Below are positions 40,201 through 53,400 of a stretch of 64,000 nt of DNA, one piece after another. The position numbers were made by a program, and so were the translations under genes. Source of the stretch: Bugula neritina (taxonomy: Eukaryota; Bryozoa; Gymnolaemata; Cheilostomatida; Bugulidae); contig OZ037771.1 of NCBI GenBank assembly GCA_964035545.1, positions 2,284,628 through 2,348,627 of the forward strand. The letters are read 5' to 3'. Positions within the stretch are counted from its first letter, which is position 1; every line of letters starts with the position of its first letter. The notes beneath the pieces are model-generated. The model did no database searches. It saw nothing but the letters and a program-made list of their open reading frames with translations, and was not told where the DNA came from.

Positions 40201-40588
40201 TATGATATAAAATATTATTTTATTTTCATATTTAGTTAGAGGCAATGGTATCAAACACAATTTACTGTGATTCAGCTTACAAAACTAAAGCAAAACAAAA
40301 TGAAAATTGAATACTGGCTTAAAGAAAAAAATATACTAGCTAGCATATCTATGTATAACTTTAAGTATGTGTATAAAATTTAAAAATGGCATTACTAGCA
40401 CTATCTGACTTATAATTCCATGCAGTTATAAATTGAGAAATAAAAAAAATCGAAATTAGATTATTAAAAGACCAGCAAAAATTGACACTATCAGTCAATT
40501 ATACCACAAACTGTTTTGAAAATCAACAATAGTTATAAATTTTTTATTTAATTTTTGAGACTTAGAATCACCTGAGAATGGACTTCAT
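17385..40588 (-). CDS. COL4A2: Collagen alpha-2(IV)-type chain, full length with proximal NC1
   Basis: Thirty-seven exons in phase, 6096 nt, 2031 residues. Exons: 40572-40588, 39885-39948, 38695-39030, 38080-38325, 36685-36747, 34472-34627, 33008-33088, 32589-32723, 32143-32260, 31812-32006, 31294-31499, 31021-31137, 30769-30933, 30335-30539, 29785-29933, 29375-29510, 28597-28775, 27976-28176, 27601-27789, 27254-27344, 26938-27143, 26518-26614, 25967-26110, 25471-25659, 24922-25065, 24611-24754, 24340-24506, 24009-24162, 23804-23893, 21569-21748, 21267-21458, 20562-20759, 20188-20451, 19640-19783, 19098-19262, 18127-18413, 17385-17666. Order: signal peptide, novel 267-residue domain, 7S cysteines, about 1466-residue interrupted Gly-X-Y region, NC1. 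The 7S text [11 protein letters not shown] resembles human alpha-2 CQCYPEKGGRG, and the NC1 is alpha-2-like. The chain should be secreted and trimerise with alpha-1 in basement membrane. The many remaining 100-700 bp introns show nothing notable. Confidence 0.9.
19640..32723 (-). other. Interrupted triple-helical region of the alpha-2(IV)-type chain
   Basis: Twenty-seven Gly-X-Y exons, about 1466 residues, close to the ~1400 of vertebrate type IV chains. Most exons start inside a Gly codon (phase 1) or at a whole codon (phase 0). Interruptions include SATNFKG (exon 31812-32006), [17 protein letters not shown] (31294-31499), PCSPSPVG (30335-30539), [11 protein letters not shown] (27976-28176) and [10 protein letters not shown] (20188-20451). 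Cysteines are rare: ECRVC in exon 28597-28775 (human alpha-2 has ECRC in a similar setting) plus two single ones. Gly is replaced by Ser once (GDQSEDG, exon 20562-20759). Several RGD triplets occur (for example PRGDKG in 26938-27143 and 25471-25659). Confidence 0.9.
21749..23803 (-). other. 2.06-kb intron before the duplicated cassette
   Basis: This is the longest intron among the helix exons of the alpha-2-type gene. It lies exactly where the duplicated 3' region begins, and the donor upstream is weak (CCAG|GTTGGT). It contains a less AT-rich stretch (about 22020-22300, with repeated CAGTGAG/GGCCCA words) next to a TTATTTATTAC-rich stretch (22310-22410). I saw no exon, hairpin or transposon ends. 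Confidence 0.6.
32143..33088 (-). other. 7S-type N-terminal region of the alpha-2(IV)-type chain
   Basis: Exon 33008-33088 carries four cysteines (C-x4-C-x5-C-x-[18 protein letters not shown]) directly before the first Gly-X-Y. Exons 32589-32723 and 32143-32260 follow, the latter ending in GCNGTDG, the N-glycosylation sequon found in 7S domains of vertebrate chains (GCNGT). The 7S region joins four trimers by disulfide and other crosslinks. Confidence 0.88.
33089..34471 (-). other. Intron, no feature recognised
   Basis: 1.38 kb between the novel N-terminal domain and the 7S cysteine exon. It contains a short ATAAATCA repeat (about 33290-33325) and a run of nine G at about 33837; otherwise plain AT-rich sequence. 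Confidence 0.6.
34628..36684 (-). other. 2.06-kb intron holding a minisatellite
   Basis: Apart from the minisatellite at 35602-36088 and two short TAGACAGAC-like runs (about 36360-36540), I see only AT-rich sequence. Confidence 0.6.
35602..36088. repeat. ~27-bp minisatellite, about 18 copies
   Basis: Tandem units built on GAGTACTGAGTGAGAGTATC with TTTGA linkers; units vary at a few sites (GTGGGAG/GTGAGAG/GTAAGAG, CAGTTT/CAATTT/CAAGTTT). The repeat leaves a frame open on the minus strand that is not a gene. Confidence 0.9.
36748..38079 (-). other. Intron, no feature recognised
   Basis: 1.33 kb between exons of the novel N-terminal domain. No open frame with family features, no repeat array and no transposon ends seen. 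Confidence 0.55.
38354..38414. repeat. 21-bp tandem repeat, three copies
   Basis: AATACTGGCACTGAGGCTTA-type units in near-perfect tandem within the intron 38326-38694. Confidence 0.85.
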
Positions 40589-41478
40589 GGTGGAAACACC
40601 AATCACCTAGTCCTGTTCCCCGGAGTGAGTGAGAGTAATCCTTCAGATAACCAGCTTTTTCAGTGCAAATCTTAGCTTTACAGAATTCTCCACTAATTTA
40701 TAAGCCATACATCTGTTCTTGCCTGATGCTTGGCTGGTTATTTAGAGAACTGACTACAAAAAATTGAAATGTGCATTTGCAAAGGCGTGATTAACCTGAC
40801 AACCCTAAGATTTTTAAAACAAACCAATCAGTTGGGCATGAATGAAAATCTCTCACTTCCCATTGGTTATTAAATTAAAATTCAGTCGCTCACGTGTTAT
40901 CCACGTGAATTTGCAGAATAAACCTACGCGAAGACAAATAACGTTATATTTTGCATAAAATATAAAGAAAAATATAGTATTTAAAACATTTTTTAATTTT
41001 ATTTTGTTATATTACATAAATAAATAACTTTTGTGTACTTTTTCAATTTTTTTAAAACTTGATACAACTGGAATCATAATTAAATGTACTGAAGTGTGTG
41101 AGGTGTGATTCGGCGACCAACCACCAAAACTTTGTAATGTGGACTCCATAGATTAGTAGCTCCGACCAGCTGCTGACTGACACTGAACCGGTAGTATGGC
41201 TATACTTGGTGATTGAATATTCTACTCAAATTAAGCATTTCAATTTGTTTTATAGAAAATATTACGCAATAATATAGATTACTTGATATCAAACCTCTCT
41301 GGGCTTTGCGAGGTGTTGGTGGTGGCTGCAATTGTCAGTGTGATTGTCAGCATCGAATACTAGCATTGAGTTGAGATTCGACTCAAGCATTGCTAGTTAC
41401 AACTGACTGCAACTTCTGGTCAGTTATACGAGTTAACCATTCGGTTACTGCCAGAATCACATTCTCATTCTGGACAAC
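40589..41478. promoter_or_regulatory. Shared bidirectional promoter region of the two collagen IV genes
   Basis: 890 bp separate the two start codons, which face away from each other. CCAAT motifs occur in both orientations (40824-40828 and, reversed, 40862-40866) and two CACGTG E-boxes at 40891-40896 and 40902-40907. Vertebrate COL4A1/COL4A2 share a short bidirectional promoter that also uses a CCAAT box. The 5' UTRs of both genes must lie here too; transcription start sites are not visible. Confidence 0.65.
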
Positions 41479-44400
41479 ATGTCTACTGGATTAGGACATG
41501 CAAAACCAAAATGTTGGAGCTGGCTCTTGATCACTACAGTTCTACTAATGTTTCTCTTTGCTACGACAGAGTCGGTGAGTTAAAGTTTTCATTTGATGAT
41601 TTTACTGATTTTGTTCTCATTTGATAACCTAATGGTTAATTGTTGATAATCACAATACTATGTTTTGTAAAACATGGGTGAATAACAAGACTTATACATA
41701 AAGTGACAATTTCTAAAATGTTCTCTGGGTTAATAGGCATACATAGTTTTCAAACGTAGTGTGTCGATACATCCTAACCAGATATTTACTTCGGATTGAA
41801 GTTCTAAAACACCATGAAACAGATGAAGTTTTATTTATTCAATATAGTGCAGTAGTCACAGTACAGTACAGTCATTGCCCATGTCTATACTTGATAGCTT
41901 ATCAAGGAAATAGCAGTACATTTTATGAAATTGCAAAAATTCTTTTTATTTTGTATAGCTGAGTTTATGTTTAATGCAAAGCTACTTGAGCTTGATGGTT
42001 GTTTGTAGTATTGCACTGGCAGTTATATTACACACTATTGCTAAGAAAATCGTACACATAATTCTCTGTGAATGGTTTAGTTGGTCAGCTAGCACACTGT
42101 CTTTGAAAATAATTTTTAAAATACTTTCTATTTATGATTGCTGGGAGCTTATATTTATTTTAAAATGTTTGTCTACATACTTAGATGTAAAAATTATTTG
42201 AAACTTTTTTCAGAAAAATTGCTGTGACGTTCTAAGATATTTAAGCGGATTCCTACAACATGTTCCATTATAATATGTACTGAGTAGATCCTAGTGCACC
42301 TCAAAAGGCCTCATTAATTAGGTTAACAGCACCTGTATCTCGTATGGACATGATAGACATTTGTACTTGGCAGGTCTAAAGGGTGCATCATTCATAACCC
42401 CTGTGATCGCTTACATCTTTTCCGAAGATTTAGAAATATGCCCTTATTCTTTTACACTGACTGTTGAAAAATACTGCCTTCTCGCCCAACTGCCCACCAC
42501 TTATGGCAAACTTTCCAATTTTCAATATTTTCACCTATTTATGTTGATTAATAACTTCATTGTTGTTCTTCAGAAATGTGGAAGCAGAAGTTGTGATGAA
42601 CCATGTGAATTGTGTAAAGGAATAAAAGGAGAAAAGGTGAGATATAATAGTGTTTCCTGTTGGTGTATCCAGCAGGGAAGTAGCCATATTGTTGGCTTCT
42701 CAGGTATAAATATTTTCGCTTATTACCTCATATTGCTCTTGTGTCTGTAGGGAAGCATAGGATTACCCGGCCTTGCGGGTTTATCTGGTATGCCTGGAGA
42801 TTTAGGACTAATAGGATTTTCCGGTCCAATCGGCATACCTGGAGAGCCGGGTGATGATGGGGCACTCGGACCCAAAGGAGAAAGGGTATGTGACTTCACC
42901 TACCATAGAAATTAGTGTTGTACTGTGTGGTGTAACTTACATAGCAACAGCAGCAACAGCAGCAGCAGCCCCTTTACTTGCAGCTACTATAACCACGTGA
43001 TCACATCTCAGATTTTATAACTAAAATTTTTGGCCTACTGTATGTATAAAGTAGAGCAGCAATAAAATAATTTAGAGCCCCTAACTGCAGAATAGGGCTG
43101 CCTGTGCATGTGTACATGATAATGAGTACAGAACCTGCAATTGTGGTCTCTACTGCCTGTAGTCACAACAAATGATCATAAAAATTATAAATATTTAGTG
43201 TGTTTAATTAATTGCTGCCTGTTAATTACTCCAGTGCAAGCATAGGTATGCAGAGAGGCAGCAGCTGGTGCAGAATGATGCCCACTGGTAGTAGACTTAG
43301 TAGTTGTGTGCTAAAAATACAAATTCCAGATATCTTCCAGCATTTCTCTGTTCTTCAGAACAAATGAACAGACATTTAAATCATGATATTATATAGAGTT
43401 GTGTCTATGCCAAAATTCTATCACTTGTTTCCATTACTTCTCGTTATTATGGGAATAAATTTTCTTACCTATGAACTTATCGTTGTGCTTTCATTCCATG
43501 CAACTCTTTCCAAACACTGGATGAAAAATCCAATCGCATAATTCTCGAAGCTAGCTTGGAGACACAGTGTATATGTTCTTTAGGCATTTTCTTTAAGCAA
43601 TTAAGTACATGACAGATTTGTGTGTCTGGGATTTGGTATACCTTCACTAAATACCATGCTGACTCTTTTTCAGGGTTCAGTGGGCAGAAGAGGAGGTATC
43701 GGCATAATGGGTCTCAATGTGAGTAGACATCATTGTTTATAAAGTATGTGACTCCACCTTGTCAAGTTCATATTGTGTGTTTCTCTAATATAATTTATAT
43801 TTTTATAAATTTTTTCATGGAGACTGCAGGTGAAGAAAAAGCGTATAATATTATCTTGTTTATCATATAGATATCATATTCAAACTTATGGAAATATAAT
43901 TTCTTTAAATATGCTGCACTTTACAGAATTGGCATCTGATTTCATAGTTTGCTGCCAGCATGTCTTGTGCCTTTGTGTAAACAAATATTAGCTTTCAATT
44001 CCTTCACCATCAGTCATATTTCTTTACATTTTCTACAAGATTGTCATGTTGGTGATTTGGTAGAGAATCTATTTTAAATAGAAGAAATTTTAAATAAAAA
44101 TGTAGCCAATTGGAGTTATGAGAAGTTTTTAAAGATTGCCAGGATAAATAAATAGATTTGTGATGCACGAATGCCAGTGTATGCTATAATGTTACATGAT
44201 ATGGCAAGTTATGCTGCCAAAACTAACTTCAAATGCTGAGTGTGTCATCCAGATACTATATGAATCTCACCATGTATCCAGTTATCTCTGTATTTATACA
44301 ATGGATACATTTGGGAGTCACAAAATTTTAATAGGAAATTCCTCCCATATCCACAGAAACTAATATTTTGATGTTTGCTCATTCAGTTATCTATTGGCAA

Positions 44401-47400
44401 GTCACTATTTATCCGTAGGAAAAAACATTGTTTAGCCTGTGATAAAAACTTATTTGCTGTATTAATCTAGGGTCTTGATGGTATGGAAGGACCTTCTGGT
44501 GGTCAGGGGTTTCCTGGATGCAACGGAACAAACGTGAGTTTTCATCCATCTGTTTAACTTTGCTCGCATGTTTGGGTAAAGTCCTTGACATTTGCAATTG
44601 CGAGGAATTGGTGACTTTGAGTTTTGCTCAATCATCAAATATAGATTTTTGTTCAACTAATTTTTCTTACATCTGAAAATATTTTTAAAAGATGCCAATT
44701 AGAGTGATGTACTTTACCGAACTATTCTGTATCCAATACAAGGGTTCGGAAATTGAAAGATATCTGGTCAAAAACTCAAATTAAAGTTTTTATTGTTGAT
44801 AATAATTTGTTGAGGTGGTCATAAAAACTGCCAGGCTAGCATGACTCATAGGCTGAGAACTGTAAACCCTCTAACAATTATCTTCCTATAAAATAGTACG
44901 CAATAACTATACCTGCAAATTATCACTATTTAACAGTACCATTTCAAACTTAACAAACTATTTAACTGGCAATCTAGTTGAGTACGCAGGTTTTCTGTAT
45001 TTGTAATTAGAGAAAATGCACTGCTTGCCCAGCGTATGCATTGTTAGAGAAAGGGAGGAAACAGTATGTACATGGTTACACATTCTGTTATAATCACTGA
45101 CAGACACACACCTGCTCATGTCTGTCAGTGTGATCTGTCACTACATGCTTTGTTTTATGGCCCTAAAAAGCTGCATTTCACAGCCTGCACCGTAGCTTGT
45201 GCTGCTGCAACTAAACCAATCTGTAGTTTTACTGGTTTTATTGTGTTCTTCTGCTGCAGATTATTAAATTGCAATTAAGAATCACAAATTGGTTTGTGTT
45301 TTTGTAAATTTTCTGCAGCAAACTTTGCATTTTTTCTGCAGGTGTGTTTGACTAAAAAGGTCATTAAACGGAGAAAAAGAGTCAAAATAGCAATTTAATA
45401 TAATTTTTAAAACTGCGTTTGTGTTACAGTGTAAATAACTTGAAAAAGTTCTAAGCAAACTTCTTATTTTCAACTTGAAAATTATTTTCTTCAAAATATG
45501 CAACATCACCGCTCGTTGCAACTTTCTAACTTCTAATAGACAATGATGGTGGAACTCCATGGTATTTCTTTCCCAATATGTGATTTATTATAGCCATGGT
45601 AAAGTAGCACATCTGTCTCGCTCACTCATCTGACACCAGCGTAGGTCTGTCACAGGCCTGTTGCATTCCTCTTATGGTAACACCCTACATTGTGATGCTT
45701 TATGGTGGCCCTGGCCGGTAGTAGTAATATTATCTCACATAATTGAAATATTTCAATGTTTAGGTTACCTGCTAGTGTTACTTAACAATTGGGGCCATAA
45801 TATCAACTATGAGACAGTCTGTAGAGCTGATGGGCTGTTTAACTAGACTGGGAAACATGCACCTGGTTCTAGTAACACAATGCCTCATATCCAAACAGCT
45901 GCTATAAATCCGGGTGGACATTTTTGGTCATCTTCGATAAATTTTATAAATTTCTGAACGTAAATTAATATTTATATTTAGAGCGATGCCGTTCTTTTCA
46001 ACTCCCTATTTCAAATTATTTTGTGTTTTAGGGTTCACCTGGTGCACCTGGCCTGCTAGGTAGACCTGGTTCTCCAGGATTGCCTGGAGTTCCCGGACCT
46101 AGAGGATTCAAGGTAAGTTTAATTTTTTATATAGTCTGTAAAGATAGCAATTTTCACAAAATTTATAAAAAAGGAAACAAAATGCAACTTTTAATCACAA
46201 TACTTCCCTGTTTCATCTAAACCTACAGAATGTTGTATCATTACGGCAATATAGACCTGCCAGTTATACCCAACATTGTGTTTTTAAACTGTGGAGTTAT
46301 GTGTTATATGGTCTAGAAATAATTCTTTATATCAAAATATATTTTCTAACCTCATTACATTCATTATACTAGTAGTTCAATGGTACTTTTATACTATATT
46401 TTTAGTTATTTGACAATATAAAACAAATGTTAATGGCAGCAGAGTGTTTGACCTTGAAGTTTAAAGTTAGTTTATGATTTACTGCTTATGGTGATCCCAC
46501 TTACTCTCATTCTTCAGATACACATACCGGCACTTGTTGCGTAGACAATGAATATTTTAGCCATAATGTTTATGTATCAAAAACACCAGAACACTCTAAC
46601 ACTGTTATCTAATCACGGAATGTGTAAAAATTTGTCAAAGTTTATGCAAGTGTTGTATAATATTTACAATACACCTCTGTGATGTGTTGGTATGCGATAT
46701 TTCCTCCGGGGTAAGTGTTTAGGTTTGAAATGTTACAAAGAGCCAGCTGAAGGGTCCTAAATTACCTGCCAGACAATTATTTATATCTGGTATGATTGTA
46801 GGGCCCGCCTGGTGATGTAATTGGATTTGTTATACCGGGAGATCTCGGAGAGATAGGACCTCCAGGATTTCAGGTAAAGTGTAATTTCTGGTGTGAGAAT
46901 TTGACTGGTTGTTTTTTCATTTGAAAATCTTGATTTTTAGTTGGAAATATTCTGCAGAAAAATCCTAACGAATAATTTCTAGGCCTTAGGATGTCAAGGT
47001 CACTAGTGATTATTTAAATTTATTGATATTCCCTTACTAATTTCGCTTTTCTGTATGCCAAAGGGAAGACAACTAATAGATTTAGAAATTATTTTAGCTT
47101 GTGTTCAGATAATTAAACCAATTATACAATACACTAGATAAGTTTTAATAATTTTATGTAAGTAAAAGGACAAGCATTCAAGTGGAGACAAGCAGCTCAA
47201 AGTTTTTAGTTCTAATGGTTGCTGACTCTGTAACAGCGGCAGCAGCAGAGGATGTGAATATTAGTACACGAGTTATTAGTGTGGGCTAACAGCTACTTCA
47301 CATAGCTATAATGTGTTGTGTAAGAAAATAGCTATAAGATGTTAAAAGGTAGTAGTGCTAAATGTATGAGTTTCAGTATATGTAGTCTGCCAGCTATTGC

Positions 47401-50400
47401 TGCCGCTGCCAGCCAGAATAATGACAATAAATACAGTTAGACATAATGTGATACAGAAACATGTGGATATGTTATTGTAAGCTACACTGCTAGCTTGAAG
47501 CTGCCTTCAGTAGTCTGGTTATCACAGCAGCATTTGTTTGTTGGTTTAATAGAAGTTCCAAGACCATGGATGTGTTATTGGTCCAAACACTAAATAAATT
47601 GTGTTATTGGAAGGAAAATGTTTGCACCATTCTATACCCTTAAAACTCATATTTTCACAATGAAGTCACACTTGCTAGCCGAGATGGCTGGCTGCATTGT
47701 GTAATCACAACTGTGATCACAGTTGTGTGGCTGTTTCACTGTCGTGCCTGTCAGTGTACGATTATAGCTCCCTAGCTTTTTTTTCTCACTTGAGGGTTAA
47801 AAAATGTGATAATTCACACACATTTCTTGGAAGTCATACTAATTTGTAGTCTTCTATTACTTCCTTTAGTTACAAAGACCATTTGCATTTATATGTCAGC
47901 TGTCTTTAGCCAATGATGTGGTAATATTCTTTTTGTAAAGCTTGTATATGTTATTGAGTAAGGTAACTAACAATGGTAACTACAGAATTATGTTTTACAT
48001 AGGGCTTTCCGGGAAGAAATGGAAGACCAGGATATCCTGGAGAGCAGGGATATGCAGGTTTCAAGGGAAATAAGGTAGTGTGACATGTTATTAAACAAAT
48101 TAGTTTTTACTATTATATATACAAAGACATTAAAAACTCTACAAATAATTTAACTAATGCTGAACTGTAATCATAAAGAAGTTAAGGATCATTTTGTACC
48201 CTTTTACTAATTTATGCTTGCCATTGCACGTGCATATAGGCAAAGCTAGTGTATATATAGTATGACGAGAGAAGATAATTGCTGTTGATATAGTTTCATT
48301 GAATATTTTTAAACCTATAGATTTACAGCAACTTTTTAAAACTAGAAATGATAAAGTGATTCTAGTAATTTGATATTATTCTATATTGCTCTATATATAA
48401 CCTATATATTAATATATTATGGTATATTTTAATGCATTATTCTTTATTGTTTATAACAATTAACTTTCAAGGAATATAGATTGTAACAGCCCCATCTTCT
48501 GTATTTAACTCTTTCTCTTGTATTGACTAATGCAGCTGTATTTCTTATCATGTGTAGGTGAAAGTGCAGTTATGTGAATTAATAAGTAATATTGCATAAA
48601 TGATGAAATGCCATACTTTATGTCTACGTTATATCATCATTGTTATTACCCAGTTAGCTGAGCTATTGACCTTTTAAGCATCAAAAACTAGTAAACATTC
48701 GCAGTAAGAACTTATTTATACTCCCTAAAAGCAAAGCAAAGCGATTGCAGCTACTGAGATAGTAATTAGTATACTCATAATAGTATGCTGTAATCAATCT
48801 ATTTGCTTAATCAACTTACTAATAAACCTAGAATCTTATGCTCTAACTCTTTTACTGCAATATTGTGAAAACTGGTTGAATAGTTAGTGCAGTTGAAAAT
48901 ATGGTTGTTAAGGTAAGACAACTTTAATTATTAGCTTCCTGTAGGAGCTGTTCTTTGCTTGCTTCACACTAATTTGTTTGAATGTTGATTGATTCCGATT
49001 TGTTAAATCAAATTATTTGTCACTAAAAGGTTGACTCAGAGCAGCTAAAAATACAGCACCTGGTGGAAATAGTTAGTGGATGATGATTGTGTAATAGAAT
49101 GCATAAAGTGATAAGAAACAGGCACCTGCTGCGGGCTGGCAGGACATACCTGCTCAGGGTGTCACAAAAGTGTCAAGTGTGCAGTTGCTGCTAATTATAT
49201 GTTATAAATTTTATTACCTCATCTGCTGCAATTTATAGCTTTTTATATAAAAATCTAATTGTGAAGTTACATTCTGTTCATCTGCCCTGGAATCTGTTAA
49301 CACCTTAATAGAACAGTTGACATAACTGACCCTACTAGGTGAGAGTAAAATTTATCTGGCGATTTCCTCAGAATTCAAGCCTACATCTAGGTGTTGCAGT
49401 ATAACATATGCTCTTTGTGTGATAGAGGGAGAGACTGTTTTTGAATCCCTGAGTGTCCTAGGGGTACAATTATGTTTAGCTGGCTACTCCAACAGCTTTT
49501 GTCCTAGAAATTATTGTCATACAATGGGCACCATTCATAAAGCATTAATACTTAATTTGACATGCACAATTTTTATTGTGTAATAGATTTAAATTTCTGT
49601 TTGAGTTATGTTTGACCTTACCTTTAATAAGACACTCCAGGATGTAATTTCAAATATTATTTCTTTGCTGACCATAAAAAGAATTTCATTATTGTCAACG
49701 TTTTTAAAAAAAGACTCCCTGCCGAAATGATACAGTAATTCAATTGGCGTTCTGTAGTCTTTATATTTGACTCTATAAAACTATATTTCAACACTTTTTG
49801 CCCCAAAACCTTTAAAGTAACAGGGTCCAGTAGGCTTTGGTTTATACTCTGCATTGACATTTGCAAACAAGTGTTCGTTTAAGAGTTATTTTTAGTAACA
49901 ATCTGAAATGACACAGCGCCAAGCTGTCACCGAAACCAAACACAAGTTTCCTTTATTAAACACTGTAACATCTACCTATGTTAAACAATGACCTGTTGTT
50001 TGAAAGGACATCTGCTAAGGTCGATACAGGTCATAAAAGTAGACAGCCCCTTGAGCTGCCGGTCTCCCAGTTTATCTACAATGCCCCCAATTTTATAGAC
50101 TGTACTTATTTTAACATATTTTATTCACATTTGATTCTTGCAAATACTCCGTCGTGATGAAAAAATTTTTAGTGTAGGATATTTTTGTTGCAATGTGATT
50201 ATGGTGGTGTTGTAGGGTGCTCCAGGAGAAGACGGATTATCCGGACAGAAGGGTATGATGGGAGAAAGCAGCGAGTCTATTAGCGGAGAGCCGGTAAGTC
50301 AAGATTGATGTCAAGGTCTTTTTTAGTATCCCAAGGTATTAGATGATTTTACTGTTTATATGGCTTGAATTATAACAGGGTGAATTCGGTGAGCCTGGAG

Positions 50401-53400
50401 AACCCGGACCTAAAGGGAAGCTCATTGAAAGCTCTGAACCACCAGAGGAGGTGCTTGGAGAAAAAGGTGTGTTCATTTTGCACAGTTCTCTCATTCAAAC
50501 TTCTGTGAACAGCTTTATGATACTCGAGTTTGTATAACCTGTTGAGTTTGTATAAACTGTTGAGTTTGTATAATCTGTTGAGTTTGTATAACCTGTTGAG
50601 TTTGTATAACCTGTGAGAGTTTGTATGATCTGTTGAGTTTATATAACCTGTTGAGTTTGTATAACCTGTGAGGGTTTGTATGATCTGTTGAGTTTGTATA
50701 ACTTTGAAGTCTGTTTAAAATGAAATATATCTTCAATATAATATTTCAAGTTCCTCCATTTCTAGGTGGTTTACTAAAATCTTTCTGTTTAAATTGGGAG
50801 AATTCATAAATGTTTTCAAATCCTCAATGTTTGGTTGGCTGACTGAGTTGTGGCATGAGATATTTTGGTTCAATGTCTCTAATAATTTCTATAGTTTGAC
50901 TGGTTTAGTATTTCTTAAGAGTTGTCACATCTCAACAACTTTTGTTACAGGTCAGCCCGGTTTTAAAGGTATGCGCGGCATGCCTGGAGATAAAGGTTTC
51001 AGAGGGCGAGATGGACAGAGAGGCCTGGATGGTACCACAGGGCTGAAAGGTATGCTTGTTCACACTTCTCTGTCAGGTTAACTTGCTGATAATATTCAGC
51101 ATTTCCTTGAAATAACCTGGTGTTTGGATTTGTCTTTTCATGTTTGTAAGACTTAATTTATTGTTATTGATAACTTTTGACTATAAAAACAAAATTCAAT
51201 TACTTGTGTTTAAGGTTTATAAGATTATTTTCTCAGCACCATCAAGCTGCATCTATAATCCAGTTTTGCAGTAAATTGTCTATCAAATAAATAATGGTTG
51301 ATAATTTGCATAGACCCAAATTGTTAGTACTGTATTCCAATAACATAACAATTATACAATATGTCTATTTAAATTTATAAATTACCAGTTAAGCCTAATA
51401 TAAATTTATAGCTTTATACTAGTTGATGTGCTAGTATAGTACTGACAGTCACAGTAGTAGTATAGTACTGGTGGTCACAGTAGTATAGTACTGACAGTCA
51501 CAGTAGTAGTATAGTACTGACAGTCACAGTAGTAGTATAGTACTGGCAGTCACAGTAGCAGTATAGTACTGACAGTCACAGTAGTAGTATAGTACTGACA
51601 GTCACAGTAGTAGTATAGTACTGACAGTCACAGTAGTAGTATAGTACTGACAGTCACAGTAGTAGTATAGTACTGGCAGTCACAGTAGTAGTATAGTACT
51701 GGCAGTCACAGTAGCAGTATAGTACTGACAGTCACAGTAGTAGCATAGTACTGACAGTCACAGTAGTAGTATAATACTGACAGTTACAGTAGCAGTATAA
51801 TACCGACAGTCACAGTAATAGTATAGTGCTCACTCATTCAACTCACAGAAATCAAATACTGACCATAGCATTAATACTTGGCAGCTGAAAAAACTTAAGT
51901 TGTCCGCACTTGAAGTTGTCCATAATTACATAATAATTACTTATTACATGCCGTGGTGTAGTTACATGCTTCCAAGAGAGGAAAACTCTAGCTGAGCTAG
52001 TGGTCTATAGAATATCATGTCATAAAATACAAAGTCACATTTTAACTCAAACTTGGTATGATTTTTCTACAGAACACTAGTTCAACTAGAGTTTTCTTCT
52101 CTCTGAAGCTTGTAACTAAACCATTGCATGACATGATTAGGTGATTAGCATGTAACTATAGGTAGTGTGGTCTCTCCCCTTTTCCATGCACACAGTGAAT
52201 CAACAATGTTTCAGTTCATGACTGATTGTGTTACAGCCAAATGGGGAACTTCTCTCTACTAATCTGATTCAGTTGACTGACTGTTTTCTGCATGTGATAC
52301 AGACAATAATCATGGTCATGGTGTACAGTGCCACTGGTTAACATTGTTAGACTATTTAGGTTTTACGACTTGTACCAACTTTACCTTCCATGCCGTTAAA
52401 TCAACATAGATGTAGCCTAATTGGCACCATAACTGGAACCAATAAATATTATATTATTGTGATATACCATCATTAAGTTATATTATTATTATAATTCTTA
52501 TTATATCTTATTACATGATACCATTAAGTAGGTAGGACTTTACTTTTATATTGCTAAACAGCATAAGTAGTGTTGTTGATCAACAGGTATATGTGTGAGT
52601 GTGCGTATACTCAGGATATTGGTATGAATTGCATACAAAACTGTGTCCATAGTTGTTCAAAGAAAAATATATTTAGTCTGTGGTCCATAGTTTTATTAAA
52701 ATTCAATGACTTGAATGTGAAAACTTTACAGTTTACCCCCTATTCACACTTACCGTACCGTACGCCGTAACAGCAAATTTTAGCGATTTTTGTTAACATC
52801 CGGGCTAAATCGTACTCCGGTTTACGTTTAGGCGTTGATCAAGCAGTGCTTGATTCAAAAAATCACGGCGGGCTCCTATTGGGTAGAGTTGATCTGGTAC
52901 TAAAATTTAAAGAACATTTTCGCTAGTTTATTTTAATCGCTTATTTTTGATTTAATTTAATCAATTCAAAAGTTTTAAAAGATTAAAAAATCTTTATCCG
53001 GCTTGTTTGAATTAAACTTAGCTTAAAAATCTAGCTTTCCCTAATTACAAAATCAAGCAAACCAAAAACTTAAAAATGATTTGGACGGCTTAAATATTCA
53101 TTATTTAAATTAGTTTGCACAATTATTTTAAAAACGAATATATTTAAAAAAAAAGATTCTTTTCATGTAATTGCTTTTATTTAGTAAATAGCATTTATAT
53201 AACATCTTTTGATAAGAATGTTGCGAATAAGTTGTAAATAATATTCAAAGGCGTTCAAATCACCGCAGACAAGAGTTGGCTTTATTATGATTGGTCACAG
53301 CTCAACGTCATGCATTGTACTTTTACGGCAATGTGTGAACACCCGTTGACAAAATGCAACAGCGTCGCCATTTTATTTTTGCTGTTACGGCGTACGATAC

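Noticed and set aside
45092-45134. Hairpin as a microRNA gene
   Set aside because: The stem is only about 14 pairs with a bulge, shorter than a usual precursor, and it lies in repeat-like TGACAGACA sequence.
50515-50736. Minus-strand open frame of QVIQTQ repeats
   Set aside because: It is produced by the 19-bp minisatellite in an intron.
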